Shown: positions 45,587-54,832 of the stretch, one piece after another
How positions within the stretch are numbered: the first letter of the stretch is position 1
Layout of the letters: each line of letters opens with the position of its first letter
Assembly (NCBI GenBank): GCA_019638705.1
Contig: JAHBTI010000007.1
Span: 54,252-118,251, forward strand
Length of the DNA stretch: 64,000 nucleotides
Source of the DNA: Bacteroidota bacterium
GTDB lineage: Bacteria; Bacteroidota; Bacteroidia; B-17B0; Aurantibacillaceae
Direction of reading: 5' to 3'
Position numbers and translations under genes: made by a program
Notes under the pieces: model-generated
The model's input: the letters and a program-made list of their open reading frames with translations, nothing else
What the model was told of the DNA's origin: nothing
The model's database searches: none

Positions 45587-47971
45587 TTAATTAAAATTAA
45601 AGTTATACGTTATTGCAGGAATAAACGTACCCACCACAGCAAAGCGGCGAGCTTCGGTTTGCATGGGCAGTAAGGGGTCGTTGCCTGTTCCGCTCATCTG
45701 CTGAAAATAGATGCTGTAAGCATTTTTGCGGGCATATACATTATAAACGCTTAATACCAAATGCTGTTTGTATTTGCGATAATCATTTTTTCTGAAATTA
45801 AACGTAACGCCACAATCCAAACGGTGATAAGGCGTAACGCGGTAGTTGTTGCGAACGTTTGTGGTGTTGTACGGAACGGCTATGCCCTGTATTTCAATGC
45901 GTGCATCGGGAAACGTAGAGGGCGTTCCGCTTAAATACACAAAGTTTACTGATGCGCTCCAGTACTTGGTAAAATCATAACTCAGGCTTGTGTTGAAACA
46001 ATGTGTGCGGTCGTAGCGGCTCATAAACCAATCATCGTTGCTGATGCCGCGCATTTTGCGTTGTGTGCGGCTCAGGGTGTAACTAATCCAGCCGTTAAAC
46101 TTACCTTTGGTTTTCTTTAAATAAATTTCCAAACCGTAAGCGCGCCCCAAGCCCTGCAACAATTGATTTTCAACCGTAGGATTGATAAACAAATTGGCGT
46201 TGTCAATATAATCCAGTTGATTTTGCAGGTGTTTGTAAAACACTTCTGCCGAAGTTTCAAACATATTTTCTTTAAAGTTGCGGAAATAACCTGTGCTCAC
46301 CTGGTCTGCCACCAAAGGTTTTAAATTGTTGCTTGCAATGGTGTACACATCAAGCGGTGTGCTTGCCGCCGTGTTGCTGATTAACTGCAAATATTGCGCC
46401 ATGCGGTTATAACTTGTTTTTATGGAACTCACATTATTAATTACATAATTGGCAGCAAAGCGCGGTTCGGGGTTGATGTAGGTTTTTATTATTTCACCTG
46501 CTTTGTATTCTTTGATACTTTCAAGCGGTAATTCGGTGTTAGGTGTGGTATCTCTGAATGTGTAGGCTTTGCCTTTGCCCACATAAGTGTACATACTCAC
46601 GCGCAAGCCGTATTCAATGGTTAAGCGCGGTAACAGTTTTTGTTCGTTGCCTGCGTAAACGGCATATTCCACACCGTAACGCTTGTCGGATTTAATGCTG
46701 AAGTTACTTCCCTGATTTCCGCCTGTGGCATCATACGGTAAAAAATCATACATCAATGCCTGTGCGCCAAAGCGAATTGTGTTTTTTGAATTGAGGAAAT
46801 AAGTGAAATCGGGTTTTATGCTGTAATTAATCAAATTGCTTGTCCACTTAAAACTTTGGTCGTTAAACCCAAAATTTAATTTGTAGCTGTAATTGCTGTA
46901 AAATGCCGTTGCATTCATAAACAGTTTTTGGTTAAACACACGGTTCCAGCGCAAAGTGCCTGTCATATTTCCGTTGTCAAAACCAAACAAGCCGGGGAAG
47001 CCAAACACATCTCTGCCCAAGTAACCGCTTGCAAACACGGTGTTTTTATCGTTAATGCGCCAGTTGAGTTTTGCGGTGAGGTCGTAAAAATAATAGTCGG
47101 CTTGCTTTAGTTGATTTTGCAGGGGTTTTTCTTTATTCAAAAAGGGTTTCACCAACGCATCAATGTAACTTCTGCGCCCCGCAATAATAAAACTTGCCTT
47201 GTCTTTTACAATGGGGGCTTCAATACTCAAACGGCTGAAAATTGTGCCGATGCCGCCGTTTACCTGCATTTTTTTCATGTTGCCTTCTTTCATGCGCACA
47301 TCTAAAATAGAAGAAACTCTTCCGCCGTACTGCGCAGGAATACCGCCTTTAATCAGCTTTACATCTTTTACCGCATCGGGATTGAAAATAGAAAAGAAAC
47401 CGAACAGGTGCGATGAATTATACACAGGGGCTTCGTCCATTAAAATTAAATTTTGGTCAATGTTTCCGCCGCGCACGCTAAAACCTGTTGCGCCCTCGCC
47501 CATGGTGGTAACACCCGGCAACAGTTGAATGGCGCGAATGACATCAACCTCGCCCAACAGCGCAGGAATTTTGTTGATTTGTTTAATGTCTAACTTTGCC
47601 ACGCTCATTTCCACACTTTTTATGTTATGGTCGTCTGCCTGCGCTGTAACTTCCACTTCGGCTAAGTCTGTACCCTCTTCACTTAATTCAAATTTTTTGG
47701 TAATGTTTTTATCCAAATTAACGGAAAGCGTAAATGTTTTGTAACCGATAAACGACACCACCAAGGTATGTTCGCCTTTGGGCAGGGTGAGGGAATAAAA
47801 GCCGTACACGTTTGCTGCCGCGCCCATAACAGTGCCTTGTTTTAAAATGGTTGCGCCAGTGAGGGCTTCGCCGTTTTTAGCGTCTTTAATGTAACCGCTA
47901 ATGGTAAATTTTTCCTGCGCAAAAACCGAAAGAGAAAAAAGTAGAGAGAGAAAAATAAGTTTGATTTTCAT
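45587..47971 (-). CDS. TonB-dependent receptor with carboxypeptidase-regulatory-like domain
   Basis: 794 residues from ATG 47971 (MKIKLIFLSLLFSLSVFAQ). The first ~95 mature residues are a regulatory-like domain (TISGYIKDAKNGEALTGATI), then the plug (GVTTMGEGATGFSVRGGN, DAVKDVKLIKGGIPAQYGG) and a barrel ending in an aromatic residue pattern. An in-frame extension upstream to 48037 crosses a 16-base poly-A run and is rejected. The substrate is unknown. It is translationally close to the DUF4249 lipoprotein gene and the two are probably one uptake unit. Confidence 0.88.
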   Translation of the reverse strand: MKIKLIFLSLLFSLSVFAQEKFTISGYIKDAKNGEALTGATILKQGTVMGAAANVYGFYSLTLPKGEHTLVVSFIGYKTFTLSVNLDKNITKKFELSEEGTDLAEVEVTAQADDHNIKSVEMSVAKLDIKQINKIPALLGEVDVIRAIQLLPGVTTMGEGATGFSVRGGNIDQNLILMDEAPVYNSSHLFGFFSIFNPDAVKDVKLIKGGIPAQYGGRVSSILDVRMKEGNMKKMQVNGGIGTIFSRLSIEAPIVKDKASFIIAGRRSYIDALVKPFLNKEKPLQNQLKQADYYFYDLTAKLNWRINDKNTVFASGYLGRDVFGFPGLFGFDNGNMTGTLRWNRVFNQKLFMNATAFYSNYSYKLNFGFNDQSFKWTSNLINYSIKPDFTYFLNSKNTIRFGAQALMYDFLPYDATGGNQGSNFSIKSDKRYGVEYAVYAGNEQKLLPRLTIEYGLRVSMYTYVGKGKAYTFRDTTPNTELPLESIKEYKAGEIIKTYINPEPRFAANYVINNVSSIKTSYNRMAQYLQLISNTAASTPLDVYTIASNNLKPLVADQVSTGYFRNFKENMFETSAEVFYKHLQNQLDYIDNANLFINPTVENQLLQGLGRAYGLEIYLKKTKGKFNGWISYTLSRTQRKMRGISNDDWFMSRYDRTHCFNTSLSYDFTKYWSASVNFVYLSGTPSTFPDARIEIQGIAVPYNTTNVRNNYRVTPYHRLDCGVTFNFRKNDYRKYKQHLVLSVYNVYARKNAYSIYFQQMSGTGNDPLLPMQTEARRFAVVGTFIPAITYNFNFN

Positions 47972-47992
47972 ACAGTTCTTAAAAAACCGCTG

Positions 47993-48023
47993 CAAATGTA
48001 TGGAAACTTTTTTTTTTTTTTTT
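47993..48023 (-). promoter_or_regulatory. TonB receptor promoter with a 16-base A tract in the spacer
   Basis: On the minus strand the -7 element TACATTTG is at 48000-47993, 21 bases before the ATG. Upstream of it, 16 consecutive A (T at 48008-48023 on the plus strand) reach to the -33 position, where a TTTG box would be expected. Slippage in this tract would change promoter spacing and could switch receptor expression. Confidence 0.55.
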
Positions 48024-48087
48024 GCGTTTCCACACATACTTTATTGCTGTTAAAATTTTGTAAAAGAAAATCGCACAGGAAACATAG

Positions 48088-49350
48088 TTAAAATTGTTCT
48101 ACAAACGCCGTCATCAGTTTGAACACATCAACGTAATCCGATAAAGGCAAAGGCTCAACATCAAACACATCGTGATAGGCTTTTACGCTTTCGCCCATCG
48201 TGTAAATAAAAAAACTTGGCACAGCTGCCTCTGAAAACCAATAATGGTCGCTGTTGCGGGCTTTACCGCGTTTTTTAATTTCTTTTACCAATAGTTTTTC
48301 TGAATTTATGTTGTTGAGCAAATCAAATTCTTTTTCATGTATTGCGCCATTCACTACCATAATGCCGTCTTCGCCCGAGCCAAGCAAATCAAGGTTGATG
48401 AGGAATTTTATTTTCTTTAAATCTATTGCTTTGCTTTCCACAAAGTATTTTGAGCCGAGCAAACCTGCTTCTTCGCCTGCAAAAAAGATAAACAGCGTTT
48501 TATATTTCGGCGGATTTTGTTTGTAATGCTTTACCAAGTTTAACACAAAACTTACGCCGCTTGCATTATCGTTTGCGCCCGCAAAAAAGGTGTGCTTACC
48601 CATGCCGCCCAAATGGTCGTAATGCGCGGTGAAAAGAATCATTGTGTCATTGTTTTGTGTTCCTTCAAAAAACGCACAAATGTTTTTCGCTTTAAAGTTG
48701 TGAATGACTTTGTTGCTGATGTTTACTTCGGCGGTTATGAAATTAATGTCAGTTCGAGTAGGTTCGCCGCCTCTTTGCAAACCGTATCGAGAACTGTCTA
48801 TGGAAATCATTTCTCGATACGCCCTCATGCTTCGGGCTACTCGAAATGACAAAGTATCCAACAAATCAATCTCACAATAATTTTCCGCTTTTTGTGCTAC
48901 GCTGAATGTGAGTTTGTTTTTCAGAGAAAGCACCAACACATCTTTTTCGGTTTTTGAAAAAAAAGTTATGCTGTCTTTTTTTGCGAGTTCAAATTTTCCT
49001 TTCATGCCACGACTTTCGGGACTAACGATAAAATCTTTTCCTGCAATTAATTTTTTTCCGTCAATACTCAATTCCATTTTGTTTGGAAAAGTATTTACAT
49101 CAAATTGAAATTCCTGATAAAATGTTTTTCCGAAAAGCGGTTGTGCATTTTCTTTTTGTAATTCAGAAACAATAAACTTTGCAGCGTTGTTTAATCCGTT
49201 TTTTAAATAGCCGCGCCCGAAACATTTTTCGGAAGTGAGGTATTTTAAAACTTGCCGTGCATACAAGGTGTCTTGCGCTTGTGCGAAGAATAAGAGGAAT
49301 GAGAAAAGCAGAAAGAAAACTGAACGCATGAGAATTTTGTTTTTACCCAA
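48088..49350 (-). CDS. M28-family metallopeptidase, secreted, with a repeat-derived insertion
   Basis: 420 residues; the signal peptide ends at LLFFAQAQ. Two starts are possible (49350, overlapping the toxin gene, or ATG 49329). The catalytic zinc-peptidase domain is in the second half: FTAHYDHLGGMGKH (first His), GANDNASGVSF (bridging Asp), FFAGEEAGLLGSKY (Glu-Glu), NLDLLGSGEDG and a late His in YHDVFDVE. These are all ligands of di-zinc aminopeptidases. Residues about 167-201 (FRVARSMRAYREMISIDSSR and RYGLQRGGEPTRTD) are encoded by a 105-bp palindromic repeat kept in frame, in the region before NFITAEVNI. Confidence 0.88.
   Translation of the reverse strand: MGKNKILMRSVFFLLFSFLLFFAQAQDTLYARQVLKYLTSEKCFGRGYLKNGLNNAAKFIVSELQKENAQPLFGKTFYQEFQFDVNTFPNKMELSIDGKKLIAGKDFIVSPESRGMKGKFELAKKDSITFFSKTEKDVLVLSLKNKLTFSVAQKAENYCEIDLLDTLSFRVARSMRAYREMISIDSSRYGLQRGGEPTRTDINFITAEVNISNKVIHNFKAKNICAFFEGTQNNDTMILFTAHYDHLGGMGKHTFFAGANDNASGVSFVLNLVKHYKQNPPKYKTLFIFFAGEEAGLLGSKYFVESKAIDLKKIKFLINLDLLGSGEDGIMVVNGAIHEKEFDLLNNINSEKLLVKEIKKRGKARNSDHYWFSEAAVPSFFIYTMGESVKAYHDVFDVEPLPLSDYVDVFKLMTAFVEQF
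48747..48851 (+). repeat. type-III palindromic element inside the M28 peptidase gene
   Basis: 105 bases, exactly 35 codons, from TGTCAGTTCGAGTAGG to CTACTCGAAATGACA. Inner arms GTATCGAGAA and TTCTCGATAC flank the centre. It is the reverse complement, with changes, of the intergenic copy at 35883-35990. The gene has no stop across it. Confidence 0.85.
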
Positions 49351-49669
49351 TCATTTCGTGCAATAATTTCTTAAACAACTGCAACTCTTTGGAAGAAAGT
49401 TTACCCAAGTTGGCAATTTTATCTTCGCTTTTTAAAGTAACTATTCGGTCGGTTTTTACGACTGACTTTACACGCAATTTATTGGTGGCGTTTGGGATTA
49501 AAACAAATTCGCGTTTGCCCAATTTCGCCGGAACAACCGAACTTATTGCGGAAACAATCAAATCTTTGTGAATGTCTTCTGTTTGTGAAATTACTACGGC
49601 AGGTCTTACTTTTACTTGGGTAAGTTCGGCATAAGGAAACGGAATTAAAACAATATCACCCGCATTCAT
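49343..49669 (-). CDS. MazF/PemK-like toxin (second module)
   Basis: 108 residues. Family marks are GDIVLIPFPYAELTQVKVRP followed by AVVIS, and a closing strand KSVVKTDRIVTLKSED, where MazF-type ribonucleases have their conserved acidic and R/K residues. Its ATG overlaps the antitoxin stop by 4 bases (49666-49669). It shows only weak similarity to the first module's toxin at 2222-2554, so the two modules are independent arrivals. The M28 peptidase start overlaps its 3' end, so the peptidase may be transcribed with the module. Confidence 0.87.
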   Translation of the reverse strand: MNAGDIVLIPFPYAELTQVKVRPAVVISQTEDIHKDLIVSAISSVVPAKLGKREFVLIPNATNKLRVKSVVKTDRIVTLKSEDKIANLGKLSSKELQLFKKLLHEMIG

Positions 49670-49884
49670 TTTTTCTTACGGATTAAATAATCTTGGTAAA
49701 TATCTTCCGTACTGTTTTCCCAAAAATCCATGCTTGAAGTTTGCGCCGCGAAATTGCGCAAGTCTTTATCTTCGGGTTCTACCTCTTCCAAAAAAGTAAC
49801 CACAACTTTATATTTTTTTTTAGGTGCGTTCTTGCCCGAAATTTTTACAGATTTCCCATCGTATATACCTTGCACACTTAGCAT
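49666..49884 (-). CDS. antitoxin of the second MazF module (DUF2281-like)
   Basis: 72 residues. The N-terminal IYDGKSVKISGKNAPKKKYK fits DUF2281/AbrB-like antitoxins with a short swapped-hairpin region; the acidic middle (EEVEPEDKDLRNF) and C-terminal helix would wrap around the toxin. It overlaps the toxin ATG by 4 bases. It is not related to the ribbon-helix-helix antitoxin at 1987-2235. Confidence 0.75.
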   Translation of the reverse strand: MLSVQGIYDGKSVKISGKNAPKKKYKVVVTFLEEVEPEDKDLRNFAAQTSSMDFWENSTEDIYQDYLIRKKK

Positions 49885-49937
49885 AACACAAATATACTTT
49901 TTGTTTTTCTAAGTACAAAAATGCAATTAGGGCTTTA

Positions 49938-50504
49938 TCAACCAAAATGTTTTTTCACCAAGGAATAAAAATATTTCACCACCTCGTTATTTTCTTTCCA
50001 CTCGTAAAGATTTTTGAGGTTGTTGAGGTAAATTTCCGCTTCGCTCCATGAACGTAATTTTCCCAGTTCGGCAACTACAATGTTATACTCATCGTTGTTT
50101 TTTGCAAACAATTCATTAATAAAACGGAATTTGTCGTTAATGCCAAAACTCAATGCCGTAGCGGATTTTACGGGTTCAGTTTTTTTAATTTCAATGGGCT
50201 GAATTGTTTCTTCCGCCTTTTTTTCAATCACAGGCTCAATTTTAGGTTGAGGTTTTTCTTCCGCAATTTTTTCGGGTTCTTGCGCGCTTACTTTGGCGTG
50301 AATGTTAAAACTCGGCGAAATTTCTTTGTTTAACTTTTTGTGTTTATACACCGCCAAATTTTCTTGTAATTCAAATAATTGTTTTTGCAAACGCTCGCAA
50401 TCATCGGCAGAGGGCTGAATGCTTTCGTCCACAAACAATTCCAACAAAGAAGTTAAATCTTTGATTTCGCTTTGTATTTTTTGTAACACCTTGTCAATCG
50501 GCAT
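49938..50504 (-). CDS. cytoplasmic coiled-coil protein of unknown function
   Basis: 188 residues without signal peptide. Residues 1-65 are heptad-rich helices. Residues 70-120 are a low-complexity Lys/Glu/Pro linker (EKIAEEKPQPKIEPVIEKKA). Residues 125-188 form a small helical domain (GINDKFRFINELFAKNNDEY, WSEAEIYLNNLKNLYEW) that I know from hypothetical Bacteroidota proteins but cannot name. Start at 50504 is the first ATG. Function is not inferred. Confidence 0.7.
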   Translation of the reverse strand: MPIDKVLQKIQSEIKDLTSLLELFVDESIQPSADDCERLQKQLFELQENLAVYKHKKLNKEISPSFNIHAKVSAQEPEKIAEEKPQPKIEPVIEKKAEETIQPIEIKKTEPVKSATALSFGINDKFRFINELFAKNNDEYNIVVAELGKLRSWSEAEIYLNNLKNLYEWKENNEVVKYFYSLVKKHFG

Positions 50505-50731
50505 GTGTGAAATATTTTGAACAAAATAATTTGATTTCGCCGCTTCATCACCTACATTTAAGCCTTAGTTTTACACGGCTTTTAAACAATGTTTGTAGAA
50601 AACCTCAATATGAGCCGCTATGCAGGGATTGTTTTAATAGGAATTTGAGGAAGTAGAATTACACAAAGTCGTCTATATTTTTGATTGTATTTGTGTAGTT
50701 TTATGACATTAAAATGATGAATAAATAAGTT

Positions 50732-51490
50732 ATGCACAAACTTAGGACTAAGGTGATACTTATAGCAATTTTAGGAACGTTACTACTTTCCTCTGCTCTA
50801 CAGACGGACTTCTTGACAGAACAAAAGAAGTTTGAAAGGGTTAGGACAGCAATTAAAGACAAGCAAGATTTTATTGAGCAGAAACTAAAGGAAAACCAAA
50901 TTACCATAGACAATCTTAATTTGCTTTTTGTTGCGTATAAGGACAATGATGTGCTTGACATTTACGCTAAGACAAAACAAGAAACAACTTATAAGAAAAT
51001 CCTTTCATATGACATCTGTTCTCGCTCAGGGCAACTTGGATCCAAAAGAAGACAAGGTGATGGACAAGTTCCAGAAGGGTTCTATCACATTGACAGATTT
51101 AATCCAACAAGCAACTTTTATTTATCGCTTGGACTTAATTACCCAAATCTTGCAGACAAAAGAAAAAGTAAAGCCAGTAATTTAGGTGGGGACATTTTTA
51201 TTCATGGCTCTTGCGTGACAATAGGTTGTTTGCCAATGACAAACAACTACATAAAAGAAATATATTTGCTAGCTGTTCATGCAAAAAACAATGGGCAGTC
51301 CAAAATACCGGTTTATGTTTTCCCATTCAAAATGACCGACCAAAATTTGACAATTTATAAAGCCAAATACAAGGACACTAAAGAATTAATCTCGTTTTGG
51401 GACAACTTGAAAATTGGCTATGACAAGTTCATTAAAGGACAAAAAGAATTAAACATAAAAGTGACTGAAAATGGAGACTACACATACTAA
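50732..51490 (+). CDS. L,D-transpeptidase (YkuD/ErfK family)
   Basis: 252 residues. A signal peptide or N-terminal anchor (KVILIAILGTLLLSSALQTD) is followed by a helical spacer and the YkuD domain. The domain starts around YKKILSYDICSRSGQLGSKR and has the catalytic motif IHGSCVTIGCLPMTNNYI, with the His and nucleophile Cys. It would make 3-3 cross-links in peptidoglycan or attach proteins to it. Codon and base use is more A/T-rich than the neighbours', so it may be a late arrival. An upstream -7-like TATTTTTG is at 50676-50683. Confidence 0.85.
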   Translation: MHKLRTKVILIAILGTLLLSSALQTDFLTEQKKFERVRTAIKDKQDFIEQKLKENQITIDNLNLLFVAYKDNDVLDIYAKTKQETTYKKILSYDICSRSGQLGSKRRQGDGQVPEGFYHIDRFNPTSNFYLSLGLNYPNLADKRKSKASNLGGDIFIHGSCVTIGCLPMTNNYIKEIYLLAVHAKNNGQSKIPVYVFPFKMTDQNLTIYKAKYKDTKELISFWDNLKIGYDKFIKGQKELNIKVTENGDYTY

Positions 51491-51553
51491 AGAAAGAAGG
51501 AAAATCCCACACTCGCCTTGTTTGAACGAAGCGGAAACGAGGGCGATTGAAAT

Positions 51554-51561
51554 TATATTTG
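51554..51561 (+). promoter_or_regulatory. -7 promoter element before the DUF4256 gene
   Basis: TATATTTG matches TAnnTTTG, 26 bases before the ATG at 51588. No TTTG at 19-21 bases. Confidence 0.45.
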
Positions 51562-51587
51562 TAATTCACATCAAAAAATAAACAAAA

Positions 51588-52145
51588 ATGAAAAAGAAAT
51601 TATCCCCCGAACAACGCGAAGAATTATTCAGCGTATTAAAAAAACGTTTTGAAAAAAACATGAGCCGCCACAAAGGATTGGACTGGGCAAAAGTAAAAAC
51701 GCGCTTGGAAGCCAATGCTGACAAACTATGGTCGCTTGACGAAATGGAAGCAACGGGCGGCGAGCCTGATGTGGTGGGTTTTGATAAAAAAACAGGGGAA
51801 TATGTTTTTTACGATTGTTCGGCGGAAAGTCCGAAAGAACGCAGAAGTATTTGCTACGACCATGAAGCCTTGGCTTCACGCAAAGAGCACAAGCCCAAAA
51901 ACAGCGCGGCGGGCATGGCTGCCGAAATGGGTATTGACATTTTAACCGAAGAGCAATACCGCGAATTGCAACAACTCGGAGAGTTTGATTTAAAAACTTC
52001 AAGCTGGATAAAAACGCCTCCTGCCATCAGAGCATTGGGCGGCGCGTTGTTTTGCGACAGGCGTTTTAATCATGTGTTTACCTATCACAACGGCGCGGAA
52101 TCTTATTATGCTGCAAGAGCGTTTCGCGGAATGTTGAAGATTTAA
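51588..52145 (+). CDS. DUF4256 family protein
   Basis: 185-residue soluble protein. The segments LEANADKLWSLDEMEATGGE, FYDCSAESPKERRSICYDHE, MAAEMGIDILTEEQYRELQQ and RAFRGMLKI are the conserved blocks of DUF4256, found across Bacteria with no known function. The conserved Cys (DCS, ICYD) and acidic residues could form a metal or redox site; this is a guess. No operon partner is evident; a structured repeat region follows immediately. Confidence 0.85.
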   Translation: MKKKLSPEQREELFSVLKKRFEKNMSRHKGLDWAKVKTRLEANADKLWSLDEMEATGGEPDVVGFDKKTGEYVFYDCSAESPKERRSICYDHEALASRKEHKPKNSAAGMAAEMGIDILTEEQYRELQQLGEFDLKTSSWIKTPPAIRALGGALFCDRRFNHVFTYHNGAESYYAARAFRGMLKI

Positions 52146-52149
52146 GTGA

Positions 52150-52305
52150 GAAGTGCGGAGCACTGAACTATGCGCAACCCGATGCGTGAGCTTCGGGTTA
52201 TAAGCAATAGGGGTAGTCCGCGCGGAGCGCGGCACAACAAGCTACACGCATAGTGCCACAAACGTAAACGTATGTGGATACGCATAGTTCGGCACTCCGT
52301 GCCGC
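52150..52305 (+). repeat. GC-rich multi-stem palindromic region between DUF4256 and murF-alr
   Basis: Outer arms 52151-52174 and 52281-52305 pair over about 24 bases with compensated changes (both end in GAACTATGCG/CGCATAGTTC). Inside are AACCCGA/TCGGGTT (52176-52199), CCGCGC-GGA-GCGCGG (52218-52232) and CCACA/TGTGG. The layout is cloverleaf-like. It may be a structured RNA or a mobile-type repeat; the DNA is markedly more GC-rich than its surroundings. Confidence 0.6.
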
Positions 52306-52346
52306 AAAAACTCCGCCAAAATTATGTACCTTCGTTCAGCCGAAAT

Positions 52347-54794
52347 ATGTACACTTCCCAACAAATAGCACACATCACCAATTCCGAATTTTTAGGAAAA
52401 CGCCATTATGCCGTAAACTATTTTTTAACGGACAGTCGCAATTTACAAGCACCGCACGAAACTTTGTTTGTGGCGTTGAAAACCGCTCGCAACAACGGAC
52501 ACAATTACATTGAACAATTAATTGAAAGCGGTGTAAAATCGTTTTTAATTCAGGAACATGAGTTTGATGTTTCAAAATATAAAAACGCCGATGTTTCTTT
52601 TATCGTCTCCAAAAATTCTTTGAAAGCCTTACAAACATTGGCAACTCATCATCGTGAAAAGTTTTCTATTCCTGTGATTGGCATTACAGGCAGCAACGGA
52701 AAAACCGTAGTAAAAGAATGGTTGTATCAACTCTTGAAAAACGATTATGTGATTTGCCGCAGCCCGAAAAGCTACAATTCGCAAATTGGTGTGCCTTTGA
52801 GTGTGCTGAATTTAAACGCTTCGCACACGCTCGCCATTTTTGAAGCGGGGGTTTCGCAACCGAATGAAATGGAAACTTTGGCGAATATTATCAAACCAAG
52901 TTTGGGTATTTTGACTTCAATCGGCTCGGCGCATGATGAGGGTTTTGAAAACGAAGCACAAAAAATTTCAGAAAAATTATTGCTTTTCAAAACGTGCAAC
53001 GCAACCATTTTAAACGGTATTGCAAAAAATAAAATTTCCGAAAATCAGATTTCAAATCCTGTTTTTGTTTCAGGTTTTGACGATGCAGATTTGAAATTTT
53101 CTTTTTCAAACGACACGCTTTCTTTAAAAAGCAAAACGCAATCTTTCAATTTTAAAATTCCTTTTTCCGACCAAGCCTCTGTGAGCAATGCTGCTACTTG
53201 TGCAGCGATGTTGTTGCATTTAGGTTACGATGAAAAAACAATCGCACAAAAATTGTTGAGCTTGCAAGCCATTGCTTTGCGCATGGAAATTAAAAACGGT
53301 ATTCATAATTCTTTGCTCATCAACGATTATTACAATTCCGATTTGGATTCTTTGAAAATTGCCTTGAATTATTTGCAGCAGCAAAACCGCCGTGCCAAAA
53401 AAATTGTGATTGTGTCGGACATAGAACAGTCGGGCATTTCAGCCAAAGAGTTGTATCATCAGTTGGCAAATTTATTTTCGCAATCGGGCATTGATTTGAT
53501 TGTCGGTATCGGAAGAGAAATTTCTTCGTTCAAACCTTTGTTTAAAGCAGGCTCGTTATTTTTTAATAATACCAAACATTTTATTTCTCAATTTCAGTTG
53601 GTGAATTTTCAATTCAGCAATTCTACTATTCTGTTGAAAGGTGCGCGCAGTTTCGGTTTTGAAGACATCAGCCGTTTGTTGCAACAAAAAAGCCACGATA
53701 CGGTTTTTGAAATTAATCTGAACAAGCTCACCAATAATGTAAACTATTATCGCTCGCTCATTTCATCTGACGTAAAATTAATGTGCATGGTAAAAGCTAT
53801 GGGCTACGGCAGCGGCAGCGTGGAGATTGCAAAAACTTTGCAGCACATCGGCGTAAATTATTTGGCTGTTGCTTATGCCGATGAGGGTGTTGAATTACGG
53901 CAAGCGCAAATTCATTTGCCTGTAATGGTGATGAACCCCGAAGAAGATGCCTTGGAAGACATTATCAATTATCGCTTAGAGCCTGAAATTTATAATTTCA
54001 AAATGCTGCACAGTTTTGTGAACCGCTTGGACACGCTTGGTATAACAGAGCCTTTTCCTGTTCACATAAAAATTGATACAGGTATGCACCGCTTGGGTTT
54101 TGAAGAAAACGAGTTTGAAAAATTAGTAAGCGAATTAAAAAAGTTTCCTCAACTGAAAGTGCAATCTATCTTCTCACACCTTGCAGGCTCTGACAATCCC
54201 GACTTGGACGATTTTACCAATGAACAAATCCGCATTTTTGAAAAAGCGTTTTTGTTAATTGAAAAAACCTTGGGTTATACGGTGATTAAACACATTTGCA
54301 ATTCGGCAGGAATTTCGCGTTTAAAAAACGCGCATTATAATATGGTGCGTTTGGGAATTGGCATGTATGGCATTGGCGTAAACAGCGCGGAACAAGCGAA
54401 ATTAGAAAATGTTGGCGTGCTCAAAACACGCATCAGTCAAATAAAACACGTTCATAAAAACGATACGGTGAGCTACAACCGCAGCGGAAAAATTGAAAAA
54501 GAAACAAGCGTTGCCACTTTACCGATTGGCTACGCAGACGGTTTTAGTCGCGCGCTGGGCAACGGCAAACACGGCGTTTACATTAAGGGAAAATTTTGCA
54601 AAATCCTTGGTACGGTTTGTATGGATATGTGCATGGTGGACATCACAAACGTAGATTGTAATGAAGGTGATGAGGTCATCATTTTTGAAAACGCCGTTCA
54701 ACTTTCAGAAATAGCGCAGGCACTTAACACCATCACTTACGAAGTTTTAACCAATGTTTCGGGGCGCGTGAAACGGGTGTATGTGCAGGAGTAA
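52347..54794 (+). CDS. bifunctional MurF ligase / alanine racemase
   Basis: 815 residues from ATG 52347 (MYTSQQIAHITNSEF). The N-terminal half is MurF, which adds D-Ala-D-Ala to UDP-MurNAc-tripeptide: P-loop GITGSNGKTVVKEW and the Mur core AIFEAGVSQPNEME. The C-terminal half is the PLP enzyme Alr: VKAMGYGSGSVEIAKTL with the PLP Lys, then IKIDTGMHRLGF and the C-terminal barrel with VCMDMCMVDITN. The fusion supplies D-Ala next to the ligase and is usual in Bacteroidota. The 25-codon upstream extension (from 52272) lies in the palindromic region and is rejected. TACCTTCG at 52327-52334 is one base off the -7 consensus. Confidence 0.93.
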   Translation: MYTSQQIAHITNSEFLGKRHYAVNYFLTDSRNLQAPHETLFVALKTARNNGHNYIEQLIESGVKSFLIQEHEFDVSKYKNADVSFIVSKNSLKALQTLATHHREKFSIPVIGITGSNGKTVVKEWLYQLLKNDYVICRSPKSYNSQIGVPLSVLNLNASHTLAIFEAGVSQPNEMETLANIIKPSLGILTSIGSAHDEGFENEAQKISEKLLLFKTCNATILNGIAKNKISENQISNPVFVSGFDDADLKFSFSNDTLSLKSKTQSFNFKIPFSDQASVSNAATCAAMLLHLGYDEKTIAQKLLSLQAIALRMEIKNGIHNSLLINDYYNSDLDSLKIALNYLQQQNRRAKKIVIVSDIEQSGISAKELYHQLANLFSQSGIDLIVGIGREISSFKPLFKAGSLFFNNTKHFISQFQLVNFQFSNSTILLKGARSFGFEDISRLLQQKSHDTVFEINLNKLTNNVNYYRSLISSDVKLMCMVKAMGYGSGSVEIAKTLQHIGVNYLAVAYADEGVELRQAQIHLPVMVMNPEEDALEDIINYRLEPEIYNFKMLHSFVNRLDTLGITEPFPVHIKIDTGMHRLGFEENEFEKLVSELKKFPQLKVQSIFSHLAGSDNPDLDDFTNEQIRIFEKAFLLIEKTLGYTVIKHICNSAGISRLKNAHYNMVRLGIGMYGIGVNSAEQAKLENVGVLKTRISQIKHVHKNDTVSYNRSGKIEKETSVATLPIGYADGFSRALGNGKHGVYIKGKFCKILGTVCMDMCMVDITNVDCNEGDEVIIFENAVQLSEIAQALNTITYEVLTNVSGRVKRVYVQE

Positions 54795-54832
54795 TTCTCA
54801 ATGCGTATATTTATAGTGCTTATACGTTGGTT

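Noticed and set aside
52272..52346. Upstream start for MurF-Alr
   Set aside because: Extension is translated from the palindromic region; ATG at 52347 gives the usual MurF start.
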